From positions 1 to 24,494 of IMG/VR virus record IMGVR_UViG_3300043466_000459: a DNA stretch of 24,494 nt. One strand, given 5' to 3'. Made by a program: the position numbers and the translations under genes. Below the pieces are notes generated by a model. The model was not told where the DNA came from, searched no databases, and saw only the letters and a list, made by a program, of their open reading frames with translations. Source of the DNA: a virus. Below, piece by piece: positions 1-8,941 of the stretch (position 1 is its first letter; each line of letters begins with the position of its first letter).

Positions 1-174
1 AACGGAGTGCGTGGCGAAGGCAATAGGTGTAACAATTTTATCTTTCTAAATATGAACTTAACAGAGGAACATTTGAAGCAGTTAGATGCTTTCATTCAAG
101 AGATGCCTGTCAAATTTGGCTTACCATTGATTCAATTCTTCAACAAGATAAAAGAGGAAGCTGAAAAAGAATGA
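1..174 (+). CDS. C-terminal part of an unidentified phage protein (truncated by window edge)
   Basis: The reading frame is open from the first base to a TGA at 172-174, so the gene probably begins before the window. An internal ATG at 52 would alternatively give a 40-residue protein. The visible end is a charged, helical stretch (LTEEHLKQLDAF, then FFNKIKEEAEKE). The stop overlaps the next start as ATGA, which supports translational coupling with the tail completion gene. No family is recognised. In many siphoviruses a small gene lies next to the gp10-like gene, but that does not identify this one. Confidence 0.6.
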   Translation, partial: NGVRGEGNRCNNFIFLNMNLTEEHLKQLDAFIQEMPVKFGLPLIQFFNKIKEEAEKE

Positions 175-794
175 GCATACTTGCTGAGCTGTTTGAACAG
201 GGAGCACTATACGATGTGCTGCTTGATTTCGGTGAGACCGTTACGGATCGTGCACGCTCTAACATTCGCATTCAGCAAACGAGATACGGCAAAAAGCGAA
301 GAGCTAACACTACAGGCACGCTTGCAGCTTCGCTATATTACGATATAGATGTAACAGGCACTACTCCATCTATCGGCTTTAACTCATCAGCAGACTACGC
401 TAAGTGGGTGGAATATGGTAGGCAAGGTAAGGAGAGTAATTACAAAGGCATAGATACACGCTTCGCAGCCAGTGCAGCCAAGCCTCCTGTAGATGCCATT
501 CTTAATTGGATGAACTTAAAAAAGATTAAGCTACGCTCAATAGGCGAGACAGGCAGAAGAACTAAGTTCGCTAAGAGTGCAATAAATAGAGATGAGGCAC
601 AGCGCTTAAGAGTGGCTAATGCGATGGCGAAGAGTATTGAAAAGAAAGGTATTGCTCCGCTCTACTATTGGAGAGATGCATATCTTGAGACACTACCTGA
701 ATATGGGCCACAACTTAACGAGGCAATGGGGGATGCGGTGTATATCTACATCTTAAATCAAACAAGAAAACTAACTAATATTAAACCTGTCTAA
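171..794 (+). CDS. HK97 gp10-like tail completion / head-tail joining protein
   Basis: 207 residues, basic. The central segment SADYAKWVEYGRQGKES resembles the A-x-x-V-E-Y/F-G signature of HK97 gp10-like proteins. These cap the tail tube end and join it to the head connector. An N-terminal helix containing RARSNIRIQQTRYGKKRR precedes a beta-rich part with a TGTLAASLYYDI strand, as in that family. The C-terminal half (YYWRDAYLETLPEYGPQLNEAM) is helical, consistent with the usual end of these proteins. The start overlaps the upstream stop and the next gene begins 2 bases downstream. The protein is longer than typical gp10 (about 110-150 residues). The assignment is by motif and neighbourhood only. 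Confidence 0.6.
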   Translation: MSILAELFEQGALYDVLLDFGETVTDRARSNIRIQQTRYGKKRRANTTGTLAASLYYDIDVTGTTPSIGFNSSADYAKWVEYGRQGKESNYKGIDTRFAASAAKPPVDAILNWMNLKKIKLRSIGETGRRTKFAKSAINRDEAQRLRVANAMAKSIEKKGIAPLYYWRDAYLETLPEYGPQLNEAMGDAVYIYILNQTRKLTNIKPV

Positions 795-796
795 TA

Positions 797-2077
797 ATGG
801 CAATTACAATACATCAGCAGCCATACGTTTTTACTGCACTTAAGCAGAAGCTTATCGTGGTGGCTACATCTTCTAACATAGGGCAGCCTGGCTTTCGCTA
901 TGTGATAGAGGTAAGCAATGGCACTACTTCTAATGTCTTTTACGTGCAGCCTAACATCAATGGCGCTTTAGTATTTGACCTTAACCCTGTGGTAAGTTCT
1001 GCAATGGATTTAGGAGTGAATAGCACTGATTCTGTTCCTTCATTATTTGCATCTATAACAGTGCAAGATGCGGATACATCGCGTAATGTTTTAGGCATTA
1101 GCACAATTATTCAAGAAGGTTATGAGGTGCTTGGTGTGTTTACTGTGCAGGCTACTGAATACCCATTAGATGGCAGCGCATTAATCAATGCAGCTTTTCA
1201 GATTAGTGATGGCTTTAATCCTAATCCTGCTACTCACTTTGCGCTGAGCTCAGCAACGAGCTACATCATGAGCGACTTAGTAAGAGAGACCTATGCAATG
1301 GATGACATGCTCAGCCAATACTCATTAGGTGCTAACACGATTGGTATAACAGGCTTTAGTGATGATTACGGAGTGCTTACTATTCCTGCTGATAATGGCA
1401 CAACTTTAACAGGGAATGCAATAGATGATGTACAGATAGTGCAATTCAATGCATCAGGAACACCTATTCAGACTGATACTTTAGCTTGCGTAATTGCAGC
1501 AGGAACGCTTAACCACTTGCCTCTCTTACCGGGTAACATAGAGGATGCGTTTGGCTTGCAAGCTACATGGCATCACTACCTACTTAACTTTAGAAATGCA
1601 GGAGGCACAGCAACTGCACGATCAATAGCTGTATTCAAAGCAGATGACGAATGCAGATTCGATAAGCTAAGATTAGGATGGACTAATAGCAGAGGCGGAT
1701 GGGACTATTTCAATTTTACTAAACGCTCTGAGTATTCTTACTCAGTGGAGCGCAAGAGATATAGAAAGGTAGTGGGTAATTATGGGACAGCAGATGAGAC
1801 TACTGAATTTGGATTTAACACTTACGATAGAGGATTAACTGAGCGCAGTCCATTCGTTGAAAAGATGATGCGTATACGCACTGACTACTTAACAGAGGGA
1901 CAATTCGAATATCTTAAGAATCTAATCTACTCTGAATCAGTCTACATGATTGGAGCAGATGGAAGCGCTACACCAGTAGTAATTGAATCTAATAACTACG
2001 TGGCTATTAAGACTCGCAGCTACGCGAAAACAGACTTAGAATTGACATTGAAATTTAGCAACGATTACACAGCATGA
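797..2077 (+). CDS. Tail structural protein, possibly distal-tail (Dit-like)
   Basis: 426 residues, rich in beta-strand patterns and poor in charged helices, as in phage tail proteins. The first 110 residues look like an immunoglobulin-type beta sandwich (QKLIVVATSSN, FRYVIEVSNG, VFDLNPVVSSAM). Residues from about 285 contain DKLRLGWTNSRGGWDYFNF, a W-x-N-x-x-G-G-x-D-x-F pattern I associate with structural proteins of Bacteroidota phages. The end (KTDLELTLKFSNDYTA) is a typical closing beta strand. It overlaps the following large tail-tip gene by 4 bases. Its position before a huge tail-tip protein suggests a distal tail or baseplate component, but no signature proves this. A tube-related role is the main alternative. 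Confidence 0.55.
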   Translation: MAITIHQQPYVFTALKQKLIVVATSSNIGQPGFRYVIEVSNGTTSNVFYVQPNINGALVFDLNPVVSSAMDLGVNSTDSVPSLFASITVQDADTSRNVLGISTIIQEGYEVLGVFTVQATEYPLDGSALINAAFQISDGFNPNPATHFALSSATSYIMSDLVRETYAMDDMLSQYSLGANTIGITGFSDDYGVLTIPADNGTTLTGNAIDDVQIVQFNASGTPIQTDTLACVIAAGTLNHLPLLPGNIEDAFGLQATWHHYLLNFRNAGGTATARSIAVFKADDECRFDKLRLGWTNSRGGWDYFNFTKRSEYSYSVERKRYRKVVGNYGTADETTEFGFNTYDRGLTERSPFVEKMMRIRTDYLTEGQFEYLKNLIYSESVYMIGADGSATPVVIESNNYVAIKTRSYAKTDLELTLKFSNDYTA

Positions 2078-5000
2078 AGCCATCAGTAATATTAACGGTT
2101 AAGGCAACCAATGGTGCTGCTGTAGTAGTAGACCTTTACGAAAATGAGAGCATCAGCTATTCATCTAATTTTAATAGCATTTCTGAGTTTACTACTAGGG
2201 GAGCATTCTCGCGTGAGTTTAGAATCCCTGCAACGAAGGCTAACGTAGATTTCTTTGGTCAGCAGTATAATGTAAATCTGCTTAATGATGACACTACGCA
2301 AATCAATGTGCTTCGTAAGATAGAGGCAACTCTTTCAGTAGATACCTTACCCATTGCTGAAGGCCACATACAATTTAAGCAGGCCATTACTCAGCAGGGC
2401 AAGATGCATGAGTTCGTTATAGCATTCTTTGGTGAGACTGTAGACTTAGCTCGCAGTATTGGAGACAAGCTCCTTAAAGAATTAGACTATTCAGATTTAG
2501 ACCATGAGAATACTTATGAGAATGTAAACTTAATTAATGATGGTAGCTTATTTGATAACGCTATCTGCTATACGCTGACTGATAAGGGACAAAATTGGAG
2601 TGAAGATACAGCCATAGGCAGCAGAAGGATATTCAGCTCAGTTAATCCTATCTACACAGGAGAGCTTACGTTAGCTGTTCAGGCAAAGTGGTTAATGGAC
2701 AAGATAATAAATGAAGCAGGCTTTACTTGGAGTGGAGATACTATAGCTGCTGAGTTAGAAAATATGTATGAGCCTTACATCACTAATCCTCTTACACTTG
2801 GCCCATTAAATAACGATGAAGCTAAATTTTTAGCAGCATTTGCAGGAGCAACTACATCAGTTACTATTAATGTTGCTGCTGCTAATGGCCAAACTAAGAA
2901 ACAACTTACAGGATGGACTGAGTCAACTGATCCAAGCAATAGCTTTGCTTCCGATGTTTATACATCACAAGGTAACTTTAATGCAACCTTTTTTATTAGC
3001 GCTAATTTTATTATACCAGGTGCTGTAGCATTTGCTCAAAATGCTTATGACTTTGTTTTAGGAGTTACAAGAGATGGCATAGAAACACTTTTACCAATGG
3101 GCCAAGGTCAATCTATTTCCGATACTGTGATAGAATTTGATCCATCAATAGGCCAATATATTCAAGTTCCTGTTGATCCTGTTGTATACGCTACCTATAC
3201 TTTAGATATGCAAGTAGGTGATGAGATACGCTACTATGTTTATGCTCATGCAGGAAGCGCTCAAACTATTTTATTTGGTGCTAACTGTACTATAGGCGTC
3301 TCATTTGTAACAGGAGAGCTGCAAGCGCAGCCTGTAAGCTTTGTTAAGAATGCTCCTGAGCAGAAACAAGTAGATTTCTTAAGAGATATTCTTAAGATGT
3401 TTAATGCTGTGCTTGTGCCTAATCCTAACATGCCTAACGCTGTTGAGATTATTCCAATGGTAGAGTATTTAGGTACTGGAGATGATTACGATTGGACCGG
3501 TAAGTTAGACCTATCAAAAGACATTGTATTAACTCCTGCAGCTGACATCAGAAAGCGCCTACTTAAGTGGAGCTATAAAGAGCAGGGAGATTTATTTAAT
3601 GCTAAGTATAAAACAGCAGCTCAGAGAGTCTATGGTGAATTAAGATTAACGGATGCAGGCAATGACTTTAGTACAAGTGATTTCACAGTAGAGCTAACTT
3701 TCGGAGCTTCGCCTTGCGACTTAATACCTAACACTAATTATATCATCCCTAAATACTTTAATGAGACGGGAGAGTTTATGGCGCCTGGGCCGCGAATACT
3801 TTATAAAAGACCATTCGAGGAGAGCGCTGTAGTTATGGTGTATGATGAGGTAGCTGAGGATGCAACCTTTACAGTATTACCTTTGCTTAGCCATTACCAA
3901 AATATTCCAACTGAGATAGGCACTAATGACCTAAACTTTGGGCAGGAAGTTCCTCCGCATCCAATCGAGGCTATGCCATTGCACACGCTATTTGATAGAT
4001 ATTGGAGGCAGTATATTTCTGAGCTTTACGATTCAGAGCAAAAGATAATGGAGGCTTATTTCAAGCTTAGCGTAACTGATGTATTTGGGCTTAAGTTTAA
4101 CGATAAGATTTGGATAAAGGATTCTTTTTGGAGAGTCATAGAATTGACTGATTACATAGTAGCAGATGAGCAAGTAACTAAATGCAAGCTCATCCGATTA
4201 CTTGACATTGGAGCGCTTTGTCAATTTACCCCATCTACAATAGATGTTAAGACTGGAGCAGTAGTATTCTTAGATTACGATGGTGGAGAAAGTGTAGGCT
4301 CACAAGAGTGCTGCGAGTTTTACGGCTACACTTGGAGCAGTGCTAAAGGCCGATGCTTTGCAAGCACAGGCACTAACGGCACAGGAGGTATAATTACCTC
4401 ACCAAACAACGTAGGAGGTAGCAATATCACTAACACAAGTGGTAATCAAAAGAGCGCTACCGGTATGGGTAACGTCAATAGGGCATCTATTGAGAATAAC
4501 AACGAACGCATATTTGTTAGTGGCTTAGGCCATGGCATTAGCCCTAACAATAACTACTCTCAAGCTTTAGGCTATCGCAACTTTATCAGGCCAAACTTAG
4601 AGGGCACTATGGTAGCAGGCAGATGGGCAGAAGCTGATGTAAGAGGGGTGCACTTTGGCGGTGGTACTTGGTACGATGGTACATCTGACTTCGGAACAAC
4701 TATACCAGGGCGCTCACAACATGGCTTTATTCAGCTGATGGGATTGGGTGAAATGGTAAGCAATCCAACTAATGTGAATCTATTTATAGATGGCATTAAC
4801 AATGGTGTATTAGTTATGCCTACTGAGACAGTGTGGAACGTTAAAGTTTACATTTCAGTGATGGAGTACAACTATGGCGGTATTGATTTTACTAATAAGG
4901 TTGCAGCTGTTGAATATAGCTGCATGGTATGGCGAGACAAGGTAACACACTACTCAGCTACTCCTCACAAGATACATGAATTCACAAGTGGCTTTGCATC

Positions 5001-5142
5001 TAACTCATTCATATTACACTTGCCAATAGTCAGCAATAGAATAGCACCTTACTTAGAATGCAAGCATACAGGTAAGACAGCTGTAATCAGCGCGACATTC
5101 CAATACACACAAACTAAGTTCCAACGTACACCTATAATATGA
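2074..5142 (+). CDS. Large tail-tip / baseplate hub protein with probable receptor-binding modules
   Basis: 1022 residues, the largest protein here. The N-terminal part (about 1-230) resembles the first domain of tail-tip hub proteins (AFSREFRIPATKANVDFFG). Around 255-435 lies a beta-sandwich-like stretch (DVYTSQGNFNATFFISANF ... MQVGDEIRYYVYAHAGS) that looks inserted, because the hub-like sequence resumes at QVDFLRDILKMFNAVLVPN. Residues about 745-765 form a small Cys motif (ECCEFYGYTWSSAKGRC). A Gly/Asn/Thr-rich linker follows at about 770-810. The C-terminal 200 residues carry degenerate repeats (SQALGYRN, GTMVAGRWAEAD, GVHFGGG) reminiscent of YadA-type adhesin heads. This suggests a tail tip that contacts the host. 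Hub identity is inferred. Confidence 0.6.
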   Translation: MKPSVILTVKATNGAAVVVDLYENESISYSSNFNSISEFTTRGAFSREFRIPATKANVDFFGQQYNVNLLNDDTTQINVLRKIEATLSVDTLPIAEGHIQFKQAITQQGKMHEFVIAFFGETVDLARSIGDKLLKELDYSDLDHENTYENVNLINDGSLFDNAICYTLTDKGQNWSEDTAIGSRRIFSSVNPIYTGELTLAVQAKWLMDKIINEAGFTWSGDTIAAELENMYEPYITNPLTLGPLNNDEAKFLAAFAGATTSVTINVAAANGQTKKQLTGWTESTDPSNSFASDVYTSQGNFNATFFISANFIIPGAVAFAQNAYDFVLGVTRDGIETLLPMGQGQSISDTVIEFDPSIGQYIQVPVDPVVYATYTLDMQVGDEIRYYVYAHAGSAQTILFGANCTIGVSFVTGELQAQPVSFVKNAPEQKQVDFLRDILKMFNAVLVPNPNMPNAVEIIPMVEYLGTGDDYDWTGKLDLSKDIVLTPAADIRKRLLKWSYKEQGDLFNAKYKTAAQRVYGELRLTDAGNDFSTSDFTVELTFGASPCDLIPNTNYIIPKYFNETGEFMAPGPRILYKRPFEESAVVMVYDEVAEDATFTVLPLLSHYQNIPTEIGTNDLNFGQEVPPHPIEAMPLHTLFDRYWRQYISELYDSEQKIMEAYFKLSVTDVFGLKFNDKIWIKDSFWRVIELTDYIVADEQVTKCKLIRLLDIGALCQFTPSTIDVKTGAVVFLDYDGGESVGSQECCEFYGYTWSSAKGRCFASTGTNGTGGIITSPNNVGGSNITNTSGNQKSATGMGNVNRASIENNNERIFVSGLGHGISPNNNYSQALGYRNFIRPNLEGTMVAGRWAEADVRGVHFGGGTWYDGTSDFGTTIPGRSQHGFIQLMGLGEMVSNPTNVNLFIDGINNGVLVMPTETVWNVKVYISVMEYNYGGIDFTNKVAAVEYSCMVWRDKVTHYSATPHKIHEFTSGFASNSFILHLPIVSNRIAPYLECKHTGKTAVISATFQYTQTKFQRTPII

Positions 5143-5336
5143 CAAATCCTTACGAAGACATTATCTATAGTATGACTTTATTGCGCTCAGGAGTACCTGG
5201 CAAGAGTCAAGAATTTAAGCAAGCAAGTGGCATCCATCACGCGAGGCTAAAGGTGTGGCAAATAAGAGCTATTAATTACACTATACTATTAGGAGTAATC
5301 GGTTTAATCGCACTAACAATTTATAGCATAGCATAA
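5139..5336 (+). CDS. Small single-span membrane protein of unknown function
   Basis: 65 residues. The N-terminal 45 residues are polar and basic, followed by one hydrophobic segment (YTILLGVIGLIALTIYSIA) reaching the C-terminus. Its start overlaps the stop of the tail-tip gene (ATGA) and its stop overlaps the tape-measure start, so it sits tightly inside the tail operon. No family is recognised. A role in tail assembly or in membrane passage of DNA would be guesswork. A C-terminal anchor could place the basic part in the cytoplasm. Confidence 0.6.
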   Translation: MTNPYEDIIYSMTLLRSGVPGKSQEFKQASGIHHARLKVWQIRAINYTILLGVIGLIALTIYSIA

Positions 5337-7573
5337 TGGCTACACAAGAGATGATATTAAAACTCTCCTTTAATGACGAGGGTACTTTTCAAGGTTTAGA
5401 GGAGATTAATCAGGAGCTGCAAACAGTAGACAATTCTACGCAGAAATTAGAGAAATCCACTAAGACTTTAAAGCAGCAATATGCTGAGCTGAAAAAACAG
5501 CAAGACCAATTCGATCCAGGCACTGAGAAATTCAATCAGCTATCTCAGAAGATGGGTGAGCTGAAGGATAGAATGAATGATGCGGCTGAAGCTGTTAAGG
5601 GTAATACAGGGCCTGCTATTGAGGGAATGAGCAACACCTTTGGAATCATGGGTGAGCAGCTTAAGAATTTAGACTTTGAAGGATTAAGCCAATCGCTTCA
5701 GACGTTCAGCGGAAATCTTTCACGCATTGACACTAAGGCTTTATCAGCTGGATTGAAAGGTGCATTTCAGGCAGGTATAGCAGGTGTTAAAGCATTAGGA
5801 AAAGCTATCTTAGCGAATCCTATTTTACTTTTAGTAGCAGCTATCATTAGTGTTATAGCTTATTGGGAAGAGCTGACTGATTTGGTTAGTGGAAAGAGCA
5901 AGATGCTTGAAGGTTTAAAGCAGCAAGCTGAAGTACTTAAATCTCAAGAGCAAGCTTTAGCAAGACAGATGGCGCTTCAAAAAGCATTAGGAGCAGGAGC
6001 AGCTCAGATGTTACGCACTGAGTTAGAAATGCTCAAGAATAAGCAGGCTCAAGCTGAAACAGCTATGAAGATAGCTTACTTAGAAAAAGATAGAGCAGCA
6101 TTCTTAGAGGCGCAGCAATCACAATTACAAGCCATCAATGATCTTGAGATTAGAAAGGTTAAGATTAACCAAGATGCTCAAGCTTTATTAGATAAGATTC
6201 GCTCAGGTACTGACGAGCAATATAATAAGCAGTTATTACAGAATCAGGCATTCAGTGAATACAAAAAAGCTACTGAAGAGCTTACTGTATTGCAGCAATT
6301 AAATAATGAGAGAGCAGTCCAAATTAACAAAGAGATAGCAGCAGCTCGCCAAGCTGGCAATAATGCTTTAGCTAATCAGTTAATTTTAGAGAGAGAGTCA
6401 TTAAAGAATCAAAATATCAGCCTTCAAAATAATAAGGATGAGATTTGGAACGCAGGGCAAGCCGCTAAAGATAGTGTTAAGACTGAAAAAGAACTTGAAG
6501 CTATTGCAAAAGCTAAGGCAGCAGCAGCAGAGAGAAAAGCTAAAGCCGATGCTGAAGCTAAAAGAATAGCAGATGAAGCTTTAGCAGTAGACAAGAGATT
6601 AGATGAAGTAGAAAAAGCAAGAGCAGATGCTAAGAAAACAGCTTTAAATAAAGAGTTAGACGACACATTAGCACTACAAAAGAAAGAAGAAGAAGCTTAT
6701 GTAGCAGCTAAAAAAAGTGAGACTGAGCTACAAGATTTAAAAATAAGACACTCACAAGAGCTTCAGGGTATACTTCAGAAATTTGCTGAGTTAGAACAAG
6801 AGAAAGCTGATGAAGATGCAAAGAAATTAAAAGAGTTACAGCAAGAGGCAATTAATCAAAAACAAGCTGAATTAATAGAGCTTCAATCTATTATTGATGG
6901 AGCAGATGAAGCTAATTACCAATCAAAATTAAGTAAGCAAGAGCAGGAGCTAATGGCTTCTCAAGAGTATTACTTTCAACTTAAGACTCAAGCGGAAGCA
7001 GCAGGATTGGATGCTACTGCATTGGTAGAAGAGCAGGCTCGGAAAGAGAATGAGATAAAAGAGAAGTACAGAAAGGAAGATCAGGAAAGAAGAATGGCTA
7101 ACATTCAATCGAACTTCGAGATGGCAGGCCTTGCTTTAGATGCACTAAGCTCATTAAATGAGGCAGCTGCTAAAGGTGATGAAGCAAGCCAGCGCAAAGC
7201 CTTTGAACGTAATAAGATGATTCAGAAGGCGCAGGCTACAATAGCCATGGCTTCGGGTATTGTTCAGCAGTTAGCAGTGCCACAAGACCAACTAACAGGA
7301 ATGAACTTCGTAAAAGCAGCAGCTGTAGCAGCAGCAGGGGTAGCTAACATTGTTAAGATTAACCAAACGCAGTTTAATGGTAGCGGAACAGGTAGCGGAG
7401 GTAATGGAGATTTAAATGCACCAACAGGAACAGCTAATGCACCGGCTATTGACTTTAGCGGAGCAGCAATGAATAACAACGCGCCTGGCACTACTGAGAC
7501 TTATGTATTAGCAGGTAACGTGGCTAACGCATTAGAGGCACGACAAAAGATTATTGACCAATCATATCTATAA
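5336..7573 (+). CDS. Tail tape measure protein
   Basis: 745 residues, dominated by coiled coil. Residues about 18-90 form a heptad-rich helix (LEEINQELQTVDNSTQKLEK). A strongly hydrophobic segment lies at about 156-176 (AILANPILLLVAAIISVIAY), as is usual in tape measures. A long Lys/Glu/Ala/Gln coiled coil follows from 190 to 620. The last 130 residues are Gly/Asn/Ala-rich (NGSGTGSGGNGDLNAPTG). In siphoviruses the length of this protein sets tail length. At about 0.15 nm per residue this would suggest roughly 110 nm. It lies downstream of the tail-tip genes, whereas canonical siphoviruses put it upstream. The coiled coil plus hydrophobic segment make the call fairly secure. Confidence 0.8.
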   Translation: MATQEMILKLSFNDEGTFQGLEEINQELQTVDNSTQKLEKSTKTLKQQYAELKKQQDQFDPGTEKFNQLSQKMGELKDRMNDAAEAVKGNTGPAIEGMSNTFGIMGEQLKNLDFEGLSQSLQTFSGNLSRIDTKALSAGLKGAFQAGIAGVKALGKAILANPILLLVAAIISVIAYWEELTDLVSGKSKMLEGLKQQAEVLKSQEQALARQMALQKALGAGAAQMLRTELEMLKNKQAQAETAMKIAYLEKDRAAFLEAQQSQLQAINDLEIRKVKINQDAQALLDKIRSGTDEQYNKQLLQNQAFSEYKKATEELTVLQQLNNERAVQINKEIAAARQAGNNALANQLILERESLKNQNISLQNNKDEIWNAGQAAKDSVKTEKELEAIAKAKAAAAERKAKADAEAKRIADEALAVDKRLDEVEKARADAKKTALNKELDDTLALQKKEEEAYVAAKKSETELQDLKIRHSQELQGILQKFAELEQEKADEDAKKLKELQQEAINQKQAELIELQSIIDGADEANYQSKLSKQEQELMASQEYYFQLKTQAEAAGLDATALVEEQARKENEIKEKYRKEDQERRMANIQSNFEMAGLALDALSSLNEAAAKGDEASQRKAFERNKMIQKAQATIAMASGIVQQLAVPQDQLTGMNFVKAAAVAAAGVANIVKINQTQFNGSGTGSGGNGDLNAPTGTANAPAIDFSGAAMNNNAPGTTETYVLAGNVANALEARQKIIDQSYL

Positions 7574-7578
7574 CGAAA

Positions 7579-7731
7579 ATGGCAAACTTTCCACTATTAA
7601 AAAAGTGCGTAGAAAGAGGAGTTCGAAACGCACTATCTGAAATTGATAAGACTGAGCTACAAGATACCGAGGCTATAATAGATGAAGTAATTGAAGCTAT
7701 ACTATTTGAAATAAATGAAACCTATGAATGA
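7579..7731 (+). CDS. Small acidic protein between tape measure and protease genes
   Basis: This 50-residue ORF starts 6 bases after the tape measure stop, in the A-rich context AACGAAAATGG. Its stop overlaps the protease start. The sequence is a Lys/Arg-rich N-terminal helix (FPLLKKCVERGVRNAL) followed by an acidic helix (TELQDTEAIIDEVIEAILFEI), plausibly a helical hairpin. Tight packing and codon use like its neighbours argue that it is real. No family is recognised. Confidence 0.55.
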   Translation: MANFPLLKKCVERGVRNALSEIDKTELQDTEAIIDEVIEAILFEINETYE

Positions 7732-8317
7732 TAAATTGAAGTTAATTGAATATGGCCTCGGAGAGGAAGAGGATAACATGGGGGTATACGCTGTGAGCCT
7801 TGTATCTGAGCCTGCTATAATGGTAGACTTTGTAGCACTGTCTAAAGCTAACTTGTTATTAGCTCGCGTGGAAGATGGAGAGAAGCGCATGCTCTATGGC
7901 CCTGCATTAATTCCTAATCAGCCTATAGTTAGATATGATGGGAATGGAGAAAAATACTTTATCACTTACTCTAAAGAGACCATTGAGCAGACAGCTCAGG
8001 AATTCCTGAAGCGTAACATGCACCATAACCATACTATTCAGCATGAGATGCCTGTGAATAATCTTACAGTAGTAGAATCATGGATTAAAGCAGGTGCGGA
8101 TAAAGGTGATAACTACGGCTTTGAACTGCCTGATGGTACGTGGATGATTGGAGTAAAAGTAGATGACGATAAGACGTGGGCAGCTGTAAAGAATGGCGAG
8201 GTTAAAGGCTTCTCTATAGAGGGATGGTTTACTCCAATGGGTGAGAGCAACGTATCTGAGAAAGACTTAGAGAAGCTGTTGGCTGAATTGGCTGCAGCTC
8301 TTGAAATGAATTTGTAA
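7715..8317 (+). CDS. XkdF-like prohead protease
   Basis: 200 residues. The sequence matches what I know of the XkdF / S78-type prohead serine proteases of Bacteroidota and Firmicutes phages. An N-terminal SLVSEPAI precedes ALIPNQPIVRY. HHNHTIQHEMPVNNLTVVESWI carries candidate catalytic His residues, and VKNGEVKGFSIEGWF carries the conserved K-G-F-S-I-E-G-x-F motif with the candidate nucleophile Ser. Such enzymes cleave scaffold and capsid N-termini during head maturation. The position directly before scaffold and capsid genes fits. Two starts are possible: 7715 and 7724 (MNDKLKLIEYG). The latter overlaps the previous stop and is slightly more typical. Confidence 0.8.
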   Translation: MKPMNDKLKLIEYGLGEEEDNMGVYAVSLVSEPAIMVDFVALSKANLLLARVEDGEKRMLYGPALIPNQPIVRYDGNGEKYFITYSKETIEQTAQEFLKRNMHHNHTIQHEMPVNNLTVVESWIKAGADKGDNYGFELPDGTWMIGVKVDDDKTWAAVKNGEVKGFSIEGWFTPMGESNVSEKDLEKLLAELAAALEMNL

Positions 8318-8338
8318 TTTTTTCCACTAACTAATATA
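8315..8338 (+). promoter_or_regulatory. Shared noncoding element upstream of the scaffold/capsid unit
   Basis: Starting at the protease stop codon, 17 bases ending in TTCCACTAAC match positions 20101-20117 at 15 of 17 places. The core CACTAACTAATATA (8325-8338) recurs exactly at 13283-13296. No TAnnTTTG box is visible here although a highly expressed unit starts. It is a candidate late-promoter or mRNA-processing element. Function is inferred only. Confidence 0.35.
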
Positions 8339-8342
8339 ACAC

Positions 8343-8915
8343 ATGAACATGATTCAAGAAATTTTAAACAAATTCAGCCCGATGCTTAGTAAGCATGGGA
8401 TCAAACTATCTGTTGAAGAGACTCCTGCTGTTGAAGAATCTACTAAAGTAGAAATGATGGCTCAAGAGACTCTTGAAGATGGTACTATTGTTTACACTCC
8501 AGCTCCTGAGATGGCAGAAGGTGTAGAAGTATTCGTAATGGATGCAGATGGCAATCCAACACCTGTAACCGATGGCGAGTATAAGTTAGCTAACGGCACT
8601 ACTATAGTAGTAGCAGAAGGCAAGATAGCTTCTATCGCTGAGGCAATCACTGAAGAGCCAACTGTTGAAGTAACTATTGAGCAGGAAGTAGCTGAGACTT
8701 ATAGCAAAGAGCAAGTAGAGGGATTGTTAAATAACATCATGGCTGAGTTCGAGGCTAAGCTTAGCGCTGCTGAAGCAAAGATAGTAGAGCTTTCACAAGC
8801 ACCTGCTGCAACAACTGTTAAGCAATCTCGCCAATCAGCACCTGCTCAGCCTGTAGATATGTCACGCATGACATCTCAACAAAGAGCATTCGCAATTTTA
8901 AGTAAATTCAAATAA
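8343..8915 (+). CDS. Probable capsid scaffold protein
   Basis: 190 residues, strongly acidic (many Glu). It lies between the prohead protease and the major capsid gene, the usual place of a scaffold. A short N-terminal helix (MIQEILNKFSPML) is followed by beta-like repeats (DGTIVYTPAPEM, GVEVFVMDADG, DGEYKLANGTTIVV). A coiled coil at about 120-150 (EQVEGLLNNIMAEFEAKLSAA) leads to a Gln/Ala/Pro linker and a basic C-terminal helix (SQQRAFAILSKFK). A basic C-terminal helix contacting capsid is common in scaffolds. The second ATG at 8349 is an alternative start. Cleavage by the upstream protease is expected but not visible. Confidence 0.7.
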   Translation: MNMIQEILNKFSPMLSKHGIKLSVEETPAVEESTKVEMMAQETLEDGTIVYTPAPEMAEGVEVFVMDADGNPTPVTDGEYKLANGTTIVVAEGKIASIAEAITEEPTVEVTIEQEVAETYSKEQVEGLLNNIMAEFEAKLSAAEAKIVELSQAPAATTVKQSRQSAPAQPVDMSRMTSQQRAFAILSKFK

Positions 8916-8941
8916 ACACAAAATAAAAACAAAAACAAAAA
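8916..8941 (+). promoter_or_regulatory. A-rich translation leader of the major capsid gene
   Basis: The 26 bases between the scaffold stop and the capsid ATG contain only A, C and one T, with no Shine-Dalgarno. Bacteroidota use A-rich, unstructured leaders for strong translation, so this fits the most abundant virion protein. Confidence 0.5.

Noticed and set aside
2840-3028. Plus-strand 62-residue frame inside the tail-tip gene
   Set aside because: Leu/Gln-rich shadow of another frame; no leader and fully inside a convincing gene.
5311-5320. CACTAACAAT before the tape measure as another copy of the shared element
   Set aside because: It is within a coding sequence, the upstream half of the motif is missing, and ACT-AAC codons are frequent here.
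6424-6666. Minus-strand 80-residue open frame
   Set aside because: It is the complement of the Ala/Lys/Glu-rich coiled coil of the tape measure; composition alone keeps it open.
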